From Kiritimatiellia bacterium (lineage in GTDB: Bacteria > Verrucomicrobiota > Kiritimatiellia > RFP12 > UBA1067): a stretch of 64,000 nt of DNA. A program made the position numbers and the translations under genes. The notes beneath the pieces are model-generated. The model saw only the letters and a program-made list of their open reading frames with translations, ran no database searches and was not told the origin of the DNA. The DNA lies in NCBI GenBank assembly GCA_017427485.1, contig JAFRSR010000121.1, positions 1 to 64,000 on the forward strand, written 5' to 3'. Numbering within the stretch: the first letter of the stretch is position 1; each line of letters opens with the position of its first letter. Shown piece by piece: positions 16,401-23,071 of the stretch.

Positions 16401-18786
16401 CACCCACCGCGGCGAGGGGCACCTCACCTACCGCGTCAAGGTGCGCGACGACGCGCCGGCGAACGTGAAGATCGTGAACAGCGCGACAATCGTGTTTGAC
16501 TACAATGATCCAATTGAGACTGAACCCAACTGGACAAACACCGTTGCGCAGGTTGCGAGCGTGAAGGTCAACGGCGATGTTGAAGGGGAAGTGGCGGATC
16601 TCGATCTGATCGTCGGCATGCCGTATGGCGAGCTGCCCACGCCAAAGGCGCGGGCGGGGCACACCTTTGCCGGGTGGTACACCGGGCCGAGCGGCACGGG
16701 GCGGCGCGTGACGGCGCAGTCGCTCGTGGAGCCTGGCGACAGCCGTCTGTACGCCTATTGGCTTGCGCACGCCTACACGGTTCACTTCGAGCCCAACGGC
16801 GGAGAGGGGACGATGAGCGACCAGGCGTTTGAGTTCGACAAGGAGGACGAGCTTGATGCCAACGCATTCACGCGGAAATTCTACCTGTTCACGGGTTGGG
16901 CCACGAACGAGACGGGCGAGGCTGTGTTTGGGGACAGCGCGGTTGTCACGAACCTCACGGCCATTGACCACAGCACGGTGACGCTCTATGCGACATGGCG
17001 ATACAACGCCGTCGAGGTGTCGTTCGACGCGCAGGGCGGGACGCCCGTCCCGGCGAACAGCCTGTACGAACTGGACGCACCGTACGGTGAGTTGCCGGAG
17101 CTCACGCGCAGCGGCTTTACCTTCGGCGGATGGTACACCGGGCCGAACGGCACGGGGCGGCGCGTGACGGTTCAAGACCATGCGCAGGCGGATGTCACGA
17201 AACTGTACGCGCACTGGCTCGCGCACGCCTACACCGTGCGGTTCCATGCCAACGGCGGCACCGGGCTGATGAGCGACCAGGCGTTTGAGTTCGACAAGCC
17301 TACGGCACTCGATGCCAACGCCTTTACGCGGCAGGGGTTCTCCTTCGCGGGCTGGGCCACGAACGCGACGGGCGTGGCGGTCTACGCCGACGGCGTTGAG
17401 GTGAGAAACCTCACGGATGTCGATGGCGGCGTGGTGACGCTCTACGCCACGTGGACGGTCAACTCCTACACCGTCACGTTCGACGCGAACGGCGGTGTGG
17501 GCGGCTGGAGCCGTGAGATGGAATACGGCGCGGAGATCCATGCGCCTACGGTGACGCGCGAGGGCTACACCTTCGCGGGTTGGCAGCCCGTGCTACTCGG
17601 GACCGTTCCGGCGAACGACGTGACGTTCACGGCGCAGTGGGAGATCAGCGAGATCGTCAAGCCGGACCCTGGGCCAGAGCCCGATCCCGAGCCGGTCGCG
17701 GAGGAGACGCCGCGTCTGTGGACCGAGGTGACGGGCGCGGCGCCGTCGGCGGCCACGACCTACGAGGGTTATCTCTACGACGCCAGCGGGAACGTGAAGG
17801 GCACGATCCAGGTGAAGGTGGGCAAGCCCAACAAGAAGACCGGTCTCGCCGCCGTGAAGGCGACGGTGATCGGGACGGACGGCAAGAAGAAGACGCTCAA
17901 GGCGGCCGAGAAGGGCAAGGCGCAGATCGCGGGTGACGGCCCGACCACGATTCCGCTTGCGGGCGGAGACGCCTGCGAGGTGATCCTCGGCGCGAAGGGC
18001 ATGGGCGGCACGTATGGCGCGTATGTGATCGACGGCTCGCTGAACGTGTTCGCGTCGAAGGACGCGGCGGACAAGTCCGTCGCGGCGGGAGTGCTCGGCA
18101 AGTGGAAGGGCACGGTGAACGTGGCGTGGCGGCTCGTCGGGGACGGCTCGCCCTACCAGACGCTGTCGGTGACCATCGCCGCCAAGGGCAAGGCGAAGGT
18201 GGCCGGGACGCTCGCGGACGGGACGAAGGTGAGCGCGAAGGGGCAGCTGGTCGTGGGAGAGGAATGGTGCTGCGTGCCGGTGGTGGTGGCCAAGAAGGCG
18301 AAGCTCGCGTTTGCGGTGTGGTTGCCGTTGAACGAGAAAGCCGCCGGGACGGCGGCTCCCCATGGTGCGGCCGCTCCGGTAGTGGTCGGGCTTGACGATG
18401 CGATTGCGGGGAAGCCGGGGACGTTGAAGGCCGGGGCGGCGTTCAGGCTGGGCGGCGAGATGGGCGATGCCACGTACGAGGCCTACTTGCCGAACGGCGT
18501 GCCGGTGACGGGCGGCGCGAAGTGGACGCTGCCGAAGGCCGGCAAGGTGCAGCAGGCGAAGGACGGCACCGTGGACGCGGCGAAGCTGGGCGAGAATCCC
18601 TCCGCGCTGAAGCTCACGTACAAGGCGAAGGACGGGACGTTCAAGGGCTCGTTCAAGGCGTATGCGGACGTGGGCGGGAAGCCGAAGGGGACGACGGTGA
18701 AGGTGACGGGCGTGTTGGTGGGGGGCACGGGGTATGGCGCCGCGACGGTGAAGGGCGGCGGCGGTGTGGCCGTGACGGTGGAGTGA
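10495..18786 (+). CDS. Giant secreted surface protein: beta-helix, CARDB, PKD, InlB-type repeats
   Basis: 2763 residues with a signal peptide (residues 1-22). Order: right-handed beta-helix (about 110-560) ending in the SPCVDAG...PDIGIYE pattern; CARDB-like adhesive domain (566-682); carboxypeptidase-regulatory/CNA-B-like repeats (about 975-1220); PKD domain (1222-1306, WDFDGDG); long beta-rich region (about 1450-1720); DUF11/DUF7619-like domain (1833-2017, CDPNEMDGPDG); four InlB B-repeats (2041-2382, GYTFAGW, TLYATW); and a C-terminal pair of related beta modules (about 2420-2763, AxYEGYLYDASGNVKG and ATYEAYLPNGVPVTG). Probably an adhesin or cell-surface matrix protein; no catalytic site seen. 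Palindromic elements lie in frame at 10687-10720 and 18340-18375. It starts about 100 bp from the divergent TA operon with AAAGGAACG upstream. Confidence 0.85.
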   Translation: MKRMSMFLFAAVAANAILPARGGDSAPFLLDTADGTRIATEGEAIPIAYSPRWGNAASCTVTESGRAALVAAATSEGTTTWTPQGTGGHTLTHTAGSTTYTAQFAVLGDDVETHGGTILSNETWGTNKVHLVVAPITLGDNDFSHFYRLEIQSGAIVKFMPGTGLSIESNAYCSASGAIFTHVNDDTIGGDTLMDGDSTSPVIDDYAVSNMLSWDDTIEFRYRTDPNVTLSGTISSGETWRGHNIYCVTGNLTVASGATLTIMPGAIVKFAEGKSLTVNSGAMLTLQSGTILKFGTGCSLTVNGFLDAQGTRAAPIVFTSLKDDAHGGDTNGDGEKTYAQAGDWYQISVPGTANFNYCHVLYNSSTENTGAIDARGGTVNFDNSEIAHTKYECVNAHNSGYFTARNSIFRDSSLGFGYYGSGRVKAYNCVFADLTAGIRQSGKTLVNCVFYRCLAFTDQSGDGSTFKNCVFYNPSGYGAQSYSKCGSNGNIWDDPLFVDPDNGDFRIAANSPCVDAGDGTVAPATDYWGQPRMDVKAVADTGTPNSDGVCPDIGIYEVPGTAPVPLPDLAVVSVATSATLPLAPGDSLAVTYTVTNRGAAAVSGLVRDLFRFTGADAATAGLTVDAAEIEQAYSVPTGGCATLTATVTVPMLKAGKWKVGVMVNSGRVPYEAVIANNFAEADEMITVAVEPFAVGESKDVEIPVGGVVGAAVVGLPATGGAIVAALPKGVVFYASAGYVPDETRHDAAGVLLADGRTALFIPAHEEGETVYVTLVNDSRAAQTVALAALASGDGLEVAKPADVAVTAKGPKVTAKLVLPESVRDGRVYAAWVEYSNSGDEDAELPIFTVSRTGGGATLSATAKGTYSANPLSLVGLAPSAPRGKLKPGEAGRVAFYFMSSGNLSLKLGMVTEKSTSVLNGFATVAEYRAGMSAAATRLCARGGAEPGFTEVLAQALNEKRGAGGAAVCGTLRHSATKMPMTGVEVHLVLTNDSSVVDAVLTDANGHFTLTADDAGDYAVDVRDVFSHAPCIVSLAVGEDTPVSLSAVPLSSVSGVVGYSGTAEIAVGATVVLDDLSTADAEDRVAETDESGMYSFGGLADGEYRLSLYPFEGYALVESDAFSVSNGVPVSRNLSYGAKGRVVSGVVADVETGAVVSNAVVMLSRGGTSLGVTTDGGGRFKFDGIAAGRWGLTLEAPAHQVDGVSEIVVEDGAGEQRIDIPARAKCPFAVLRPVGMVPHKATFSVLREGVDSLEWDFDGDGVADSTSETPEWTYSAAGTYSVALSYTDGDGVRRRSQWTDAVKVVAPFENVLKPNGVLVSEADGVAVESVSETELALSGSPVSAWASPGTVLGAETSSKGGFIRRVVSSENLGGGRWRFTVEKAGLADLYEQYFMSGDIALSAAKARKLMAARLASASRSGSGEEVSHGAKVVVPEREADNSFTLPTLSYTPLFSDASASITGSFEAWNGDAVKGSYGALVSEGRVLMTWYSATDTYKATVTASASYTKDWTKGLTGKEPFSKTWNQSWADIPIGWGFSLSLQTDEDLKFSIEGSGTVTVEQSFMARRTQMFFFDEDGELDSSTTTDWGATTSTKRSIAGSISPTLDASLTLGLYGSFAKFVGRAGGGPKVGAKLSVTQSLGIGVENSFSAGSSGVDFDMAPIVESKLELGFTPYVGVNVSWKWLNIPKAKKYDVDLPLKMEWPNTANVGKMGMSTAGDGLTVTFTAQNPKIEATGWIFKDLLGLDGVEVPADKFLWGLGDGSLLQEGRTVTHTYAKEGRYKIRLFGESPIPATLITYTGSPFVRTSVKWIEVFDDKPPEPQDSVDTGNKTPKQSCDPNEMDGPDGVGEERYVKPGEWMTYTVYFENKSDADVPAQEVRVTNPLSEWLDWSTFEMCDIAFCNQVETGLAGKQNGTITVGQNDTAYKVQATVALNGDNGVVEWHLRSLDPARADFNYWPPDGEGLLPPNDATHRGEGHLTYRVKVRDDAPANVKIVNSATIVFDYNDPIETEPNWTNTVAQVASVKVNGDVEGEVADLDLIVGMPYGELPTPKARAGHTFAGWYTGPSGTGRRVTAQSLVEPGDSRLYAYWLAHAYTVHFEPNGGEGTMSDQAFEFDKEDELDANAFTRKFYLFTGWATNETGEAVFGDSAVVTNLTAIDHSTVTLYATWRYNAVEVSFDAQGGTPVPANSLYELDAPYGELPELTRSGFTFGGWYTGPNGTGRRVTVQDHAQADVTKLYAHWLAHAYTVRFHANGGTGLMSDQAFEFDKPTALDANAFTRQGFSFAGWATNATGVAVYADGVEVRNLTDVDGGVVTLYATWTVNSYTVTFDANGGVGGWSREMEYGAEIHAPTVTREGYTFAGWQPVLLGTVPANDVTFTAQWEISEIVKPDPGPEPDPEPVAEETPRLWTEVTGAAPSAATTYEGYLYDASGNVKGTIQVKVGKPNKKTGLAAVKATVIGTDGKKKTLKAAEKGKAQIAGDGPTTIPLAGGDACEVILGAKGMGGTYGAYVIDGSLNVFASKDAADKSVAAGVLGKWKGTVNVAWRLVGDGSPYQTLSVTIAAKGKAKVAGTLADGTKVSAKGQLVVGEEWCCVPVVVAKKAKLAFAVWLPLNEKAAGTAAPHGAAAPVVVGLDDAIAGKPGTLKAGAAFRLGGEMGDATYEAYLPNGVPVTGGAKWTLPKAGKVQQAKDGTVDAAKLGENPSALKLTYKAKDGTFKGSFKAYADVGGKPKGTTVKVTGVLVGGTGYGAATVKGGGGVAVTVE
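10687..10720. repeat. Palindromic element, family C, in frame in the giant surface gene
   Basis: GGGAGGGCCGCGC followed by its GCGGCCGCG partner closely matches the reverse complement of the intergenic copies at 18805-18832 and 18865-18892. It encodes residues around SGRAALVAAATSEG. Confidence 0.6.
18340..18375. repeat. Palindromic element, family A, in frame in the giant surface gene
   Basis: GCCGCCGGGACGGCGGC followed by TCCCCATG and TGCGGC is the same string as the intergenic copies at 6740-6775 and 18964-18999. It adds the alanine-rich stretch KAAGTAAPHGAAAP to the C-terminal module. Confidence 0.8.
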
Positions 18787-18803
18787 GGGGGCGGCGCGGG
18801 GGG

Positions 18804-19045
18804 TGCGGTCGCGACGGAGCGCGGCCCTCCCCGAATTGTCGCCGCCAAGATGGCGGCTCTCCATGCGGCCGCGACGGAGCGCGGCCCTCCCCGTTGCGGG
18901 CGCGCAGGAGGGGCGTGATGCCGTATGGGGAGCCGCCATCTTGGCGGCGTCTGCTGCGGATACAGCCGCCGGGACGGCGGCTCCCCATGTTGCGGCGCGT
19001 CCTGTTTTCCGCACGATTCGCAGATGCGCCCCAAACGAAACGAGA
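18804..19045. repeat. Intergenic cluster of palindromic repeats (families A and C)
   Basis: Two family C units (18805-18832, 18865-18892), a family A half-unit (18840-18863), and a long block 18913-19045 that duplicates 6687-6818 almost base for base. Nothing coding is supported in 18787-19146. Confidence 0.85.
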
Positions 19046-19076
19046 AACTGCCGCGGATGCGCCCCTCCCGTGGTGC

Positions 19077-19105
19077 TTGACAGACGGAAAGGGGTCTGCG
19101 ATAAT
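19077..19105 (+). promoter_or_regulatory. Canonical sigma70 promoter of the DUF5696-like gene
   Basis: TTGACA (19077-19082), a 17-bp spacer, TGC-GATAAT (19100-19105). The only plus-strand promoter here, apart from the one before mraZ, with a consensus -35. AAGGAG precedes the ATG at 19147. Confidence 0.85.
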
Positions 19106-19146
19106 ACGCACGGCTTGTGGAAAGAAGCCGTTAAGGAGAAAATGTC

Positions 19147-22100
19147 ATGTCAAAGATTCGTTCAAGAATGAAGCACGTTTTCACGTTTCTGGTTGCGGTG
19201 GCCGCGCTCGCGGCGTCCGCGTACTTGCCGCCCGTTGAGGAGCGGTGTGGGGTGAAGGTGGAGATCGGGTCGTTCCCGCAGAAGATCGAGCGGAACAACA
19301 AGAACCCGTTCGCCTGGCCGCTCGGCGTCACCGAGGTGGAGGCCGGCGCGCCGCGTTCCTTCCCCGTGACGCTGGAGAACAAGACGGACAAGTCCGTCTC
19401 CGGCGAGCTGGAGGTGTGGATGAACGACGACTGGGACGTGGCGGGTCCGCAGGGTCCCATTACGCTCGCGCCTGGGGAGAAGAAGGAACTGTCGTACACG
19501 GGCACGTCGCGTCCGCGCGCGCTCAACGCCCTCTATCCCGTCCACGCGCGCTTCACGCCCGCGGGCGCGAAGAAGGAGGACGCGCCGCACCCGATCGCGA
19601 TCTTCATGTACAAGAATCCCAACGCGCCGCGTCCCGTACGGAAGTCCCCGCAGCCTAAGCTCGCCCCCGGCGCGTTCAGTCTCGACGCCGGCTTCGCGCG
19701 CACGACATTCATCGAGGTGAAGGGCAAGGTGATGGCCGTCGATGCAGACGGCGCGCCGAAGGAATGGGGTGCCCACATGACGAAGGGGCGTCCTTCCCCG
19801 CGCGGCGAGGCGAAGGCCGGCTTCAACACGCACCCACCCTACAAGAAGGGCGCGGGGTTCATCTGGAGCGACTTCCCGCTGGATCTGCCGGCCGTGACGC
19901 CGCTCGCGTTCTCCTGCTCCAACTTCCTTGTGGACAACCACGGCCAGCCGCCGTCCGACGGTGCCGAGTACAAGGTGTTCGTGGTTGAGGAGGGACGCGA
20001 GCCGCAGCTCGTCTGCTCGCAGACCGTGAAGGACATACTCACGTGGCAGGACATGTCGGGCGACCTCTCGCCGTGGGCGGGTAAGAAGATCACGCTTCGT
20101 CTCTGGACGGGTCCCGGCCCGAAGATGAACACGTGCTGCGACGGCGGCGGCTGGGGCGACGTGAAGCTGCTGGTGGGCCCGCAGCCGAAGACGCCGGATG
20201 AGTCCGACTGGACGGCGCGCGGCGCGTCGGCGCTCGCGGCCGCGAAGGCGGCGCGCACGGCGGGGACGGACGCGGCGGCGGGGCGTTGGCGTCTGGAGGC
20301 GAACGGTGTCGTGTACGGCGCGGGCGTGGCGTATGGAGCGCGCGGGCTCATCGACGGCGCGCTCGCGTTCACGGACGGCGAGAAGTCGGTCGTGTTCCGC
20401 GGCTTCACCGCGAAGGTGGCGACGGACGACGGTGCGCCGCCGCCCGAGGCAAAGGCCACGATCCGCGAGGAAAAGGGCACGCTGCGCGTTTCCTGGTCAA
20501 TTCCCGGCGTGACGCGCAACGCGGCCGGGTTTCCGCGCATCGTCGACCTCGCGGTCGGCCCCGCCTCCGAGACACCGTATCGCGTCTACATGGGATTCGG
20601 CAACGTCGTGGAGGGACCGAAGAAGTTCTCGCTCCACGCGAACGGGTTCGGACTCTCCACGCGCCACGTGGGCGCGGACTACGCGAACGGGCTGTCCGTG
20701 GTGCAGGCCGTGGACGTGGTGCAGGACTCGGTGAGCTGCGACGGAGAGAAGAACCTCTTCGCGCTCCACGCGCACCATGACGCGACGTTCACGTTCGTGC
20801 CCTCGTCGAAGGGCTCGTTCGAGGCGGGACGCCGGTTCCGCGCCGTGGCGGGCTACAAGGCGAGCCCCGGACGCGCCGCGCTCGGCTCGCGCATGTGCCT
20901 CGACCAGTGGGGGGGCGACTACGCCAAGGCGGCGGAGGGCCTGGCGAAGGCGGCGAAGTACGGTCTGAACGACTCGATCTTCGTGAAGCACGCCTGGCAG
21001 CGCTGGGGGTACGACTACCGTCTGCCGGAGATCTATCCGCCGGCCGGCGACCCGGCGGCGTTCGGCGCGATGCGCGACGCGTGCCGCGCCGGGGGCATGC
21101 TCTTCTGTCCGCACGACAACTACACGGACATCTACCCCGACTGCGACGGCTACACCTACGACCTCACGGTGTTCAACCTCGACGGCACGCCGCAGCTCGC
21201 GTGGTTCAACCCCGGACGCCACGCGCGCTCCTACCGCTGGGCGCCGCACGCGTTCCACCCGTGGTGCCTCCGCAACGCGAAGCTGCTGAAGGAGGGATAC
21301 GACCCCGACGCGATCTTCATCGACGTCTTCACGGCGCACGGTCCGTTCGACTACATCGACCGCGAAGGGCGCTTCCACTCGAAGAACGAGACCTCGGCGA
21401 GCTGGGGACGTGGCTTCGAGATGTACAGGCAGGGTTTCCAGCGTCCCGACACGGTGTGCGTGAGCGAGGCCGGTCAGGACCACCTCGTGGGCATCGCGGA
21501 CGCCGGGCAGAGCGACCACTTCGGCGCGCCGAAGGTGCTGGGCCGGGGGAACTTCGCGGACAGCGAGCGCACGCCGTGGCACGACATCGCGACGCACAAC
21601 TACTACGTGCTCTTCGCGGGCGGGCTCGGCGGACGCTACCAGGAGGAGGACGGCTGGCACAAGGGCGGTGACGCGGAGCTGCACGGCTACGCCTCCGACG
21701 ACTACCTCTCCAACGGCATCATCGGCGGACGCAACCCGATGTGCGACGGACCGTTCTCGCGCAACGCGGTGAAGACCTACTGGCTCCAGCACGATGCGTG
21801 CGCCGAGCTCGGGAGCGCCGAGTTCCTCGACCTGAAGTACGAGGGCAACATCCACTGCCAGCATTCCTTCTTCTCCGACGGCGGGGAGGTGTGGGCCAAC
21901 CGCCAGACGAACGCGACGTGGCGTCTGCCGAACGGCATCGTACTGCCACCCTACGGCTACTACGCGCGCACGCGCAACACGGCGAGCGGCGTGGTGGAGA
22001 AGGACGGCGTGCGCTGTGCCTTCGCGAAGTCGCCGAAGGGCATCTTCATCGACGCGCGCAAGCCGTCCTTACGGCGCGCCTACGGCGCCGTCACGTATCC

Positions 22101-22803
22101 GCTGCGCGCCGAAGCCGTCGCGCCCGACCGCCTGCGTCTCCACGTGTCGTGGGAGATGACGCGCCCGGCGCCCGACTACCAGCCGTTCGTGCACATCTGC
22201 AATGAGGAAACGGATCACGAGGGCATCGTGTTCCAGTGCGGCATGGCGCGCGCGAAGGAAATGTTCGCGAAGGCCGGCAAGTACGAGACGTTCATTGACC
22301 TGGCCGTGCCGGCCGGCACGGTTGCCGGCACCTACCGGGTGCGCTACGGCGCGTGGTGTCCGAAGGGCGGCCACCGCCTTCCGCTCGGCGGCGCGCCGAC
22401 GGACGGCGGCAGCCGCATCAAGGGCGGCACGATCGAGGTGGCGCGCGCGGACGGCAGGATCTCCGGCGTCACGTGGAAGCCCGAGGGCTCGCCCGACGAG
22501 GCGGCGGCGCGCGACCGTTTGCTTGGCGTGAACCGCGCGGGACGCGCCGTGCAGTTCGCCGGCTTGAAGACGGACGGCACGTTCCGCTTCGCGGACTGGA
22601 CGATCACGCCGCTTCCGGACACCGACGCCTTCTCCGCCGAGATCGACCTCGCCGCGTTCAGCGCGGCGGGCCGCACGGTGGCCGGCGTGGACATGGTTGA
22701 TCCGGAAGACGGCGCCGCTGCGCCGACCTGGAGCCAGACGGGCAACGTCCTCAAGGTCGCCTGCGACGCGAAGTCCTTCGCCTACCGCATCCGCCTGCGC
22801 TAG
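19147..22803 (+). CDS. Large secreted putative glycoside hydrolase (DUF5696-like)
   Basis: 1218 residues with a signal peptide (KHVFTFLVAVAALAASA). N-terminal beta-sandwich (about 30-340); a galactose-oxidase/supersandwich-like region (about 380-580); a TIM-barrel-like core (about 580-930) with LDQWGGDY, KHAWQRWGYDY, LFCPHDNYTDIYPDCDGY, FIDVFTAHGPFDYIDREGRFH and VSEAGQDHLVG, whose Asp and Glu residues are candidate catalytic groups; and C-terminal beta domains (about 960-1218). The core resembles DUF5696/GH101-neighbour proteins that act on O-glycans or similar, but I cannot name the substrate. Start: ATG at 19147, 7 nt after AAGGAGA; another ATG at 19142 is out of frame. Monocistronic from a strong promoter. 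Confidence 0.7.
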   Translation: MSKIRSRMKHVFTFLVAVAALAASAYLPPVEERCGVKVEIGSFPQKIERNNKNPFAWPLGVTEVEAGAPRSFPVTLENKTDKSVSGELEVWMNDDWDVAGPQGPITLAPGEKKELSYTGTSRPRALNALYPVHARFTPAGAKKEDAPHPIAIFMYKNPNAPRPVRKSPQPKLAPGAFSLDAGFARTTFIEVKGKVMAVDADGAPKEWGAHMTKGRPSPRGEAKAGFNTHPPYKKGAGFIWSDFPLDLPAVTPLAFSCSNFLVDNHGQPPSDGAEYKVFVVEEGREPQLVCSQTVKDILTWQDMSGDLSPWAGKKITLRLWTGPGPKMNTCCDGGGWGDVKLLVGPQPKTPDESDWTARGASALAAAKAARTAGTDAAAGRWRLEANGVVYGAGVAYGARGLIDGALAFTDGEKSVVFRGFTAKVATDDGAPPPEAKATIREEKGTLRVSWSIPGVTRNAAGFPRIVDLAVGPASETPYRVYMGFGNVVEGPKKFSLHANGFGLSTRHVGADYANGLSVVQAVDVVQDSVSCDGEKNLFALHAHHDATFTFVPSSKGSFEAGRRFRAVAGYKASPGRAALGSRMCLDQWGGDYAKAAEGLAKAAKYGLNDSIFVKHAWQRWGYDYRLPEIYPPAGDPAAFGAMRDACRAGGMLFCPHDNYTDIYPDCDGYTYDLTVFNLDGTPQLAWFNPGRHARSYRWAPHAFHPWCLRNAKLLKEGYDPDAIFIDVFTAHGPFDYIDREGRFHSKNETSASWGRGFEMYRQGFQRPDTVCVSEAGQDHLVGIADAGQSDHFGAPKVLGRGNFADSERTPWHDIATHNYYVLFAGGLGGRYQEEDGWHKGGDAELHGYASDDYLSNGIIGGRNPMCDGPFSRNAVKTYWLQHDACAELGSAEFLDLKYEGNIHCQHSFFSDGGEVWANRQTNATWRLPNGIVLPPYGYYARTRNTASGVVEKDGVRCAFAKSPKGIFIDARKPSLRRAYGAVTYPLRAEAVAPDRLRLHVSWEMTRPAPDYQPFVHICNEETDHEGIVFQCGMARAKEMFAKAGKYETFIDLAVPAGTVAGTYRVRYGAWCPKGGHRLPLGGAPTDGGSRIKGGTIEVARADGRISGVTWKPEGSPDEAAARDRLLGVNRAGRAVQFAGLKTDGTFRFADWTITPLPDTDAFSAEIDLAAFSAAGRTVAGVDMVDPEDGAAAPTWSQTGNVLKVACDAKSFAYRIRLR

Positions 22804-22823
22804 GCCCTTGGCTTTGGAAGGGC
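22804..22823 (+). terminator. Hairpin after the glycosidase gene
   Basis: GCCCTT (22804-22809) pairs with AAGGGC (22818-22823) around an 8-nt loop right behind the stop codon. No U-tract follows, so its terminator role is uncertain. Confidence 0.3.
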
Positions 22824-22866
22824 GCATCCGCGAATCGTGCGGGGTGGTAGATTGTACGCCGAGTCT

Positions 22867-22920
22867 GGTAGGGGCACGCGTCCCGCGTGCCCGCGGTCGC
22901 GCGGGACGCGCGATCCTACC
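22867..22920. repeat. Palindromic repeat, family B
   Basis: Opens GGTAGGGGCACGCG and closes CGATCCTACC, with internal palindromes GCACGCG/CGCGTGC and GTCGCGCG/CGCGCGAT. Same architecture as 8317-8372. Confidence 0.75.
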
Positions 22921-22933
22921 GGCATGGAAATGG

Positions 22934-23008
22934 TTACTCAATTGATAGTAACGAAGTCTTTTTGATGAAATCTTCGCCGACCGCGCGGCCGAACAGCAGA
23001 AATATCTC
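22934..23008 (-). pseudogene. 3' remnant of a patatin-like gene
   Basis: On the minus strand it encodes FGRAVGEDFIKKTSLLSIE and then a stop. This aligns with the end of the intact patatin-like protein at 34022-34876 (IGHAAGEDFVKKTPALSIE), and the bases after the stop (ATGGTTACTCAATTGAT on the plus strand) also match at 34018. Only the last 20-25 codons are recognisable; upstream it dissolves into the recC promoter region. A relic of a duplication or of a recombination that left one 3' end. Confidence 0.7.
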
Positions 23009-23038
23009 GTTGCCCCCTTGCGATGGATATTCGCATTT

Positions 23039-23047
23039 TGGTAGAAT
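23039..23047 (+). promoter_or_regulatory. Extended -10 promoter of the recCBD operon
   Basis: TGG-TAGAAT, 24 nt before the ATG, with AAGGAG between. No -35 is recognisable. Confidence 0.6.
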
Positions 23048-23071
23048 GTTTTCGTTTGAAGGAGTAGAGTC

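Noticed and set aside
15910-17541. Long minus-strand reading frame (543 codons) opposite the giant surface gene
   Set aside because: A GC-rich antisense shadow: composition is Arg/Val/His/Ala heavy, there is no start signal and no recognisable motif, while the plus strand has clear domains.
6600-19146. Insertion sequence or prophage
   Set aside because: No transposase, integrase or phage structural gene is seen; the repeats are short palindromes without coding capacity.
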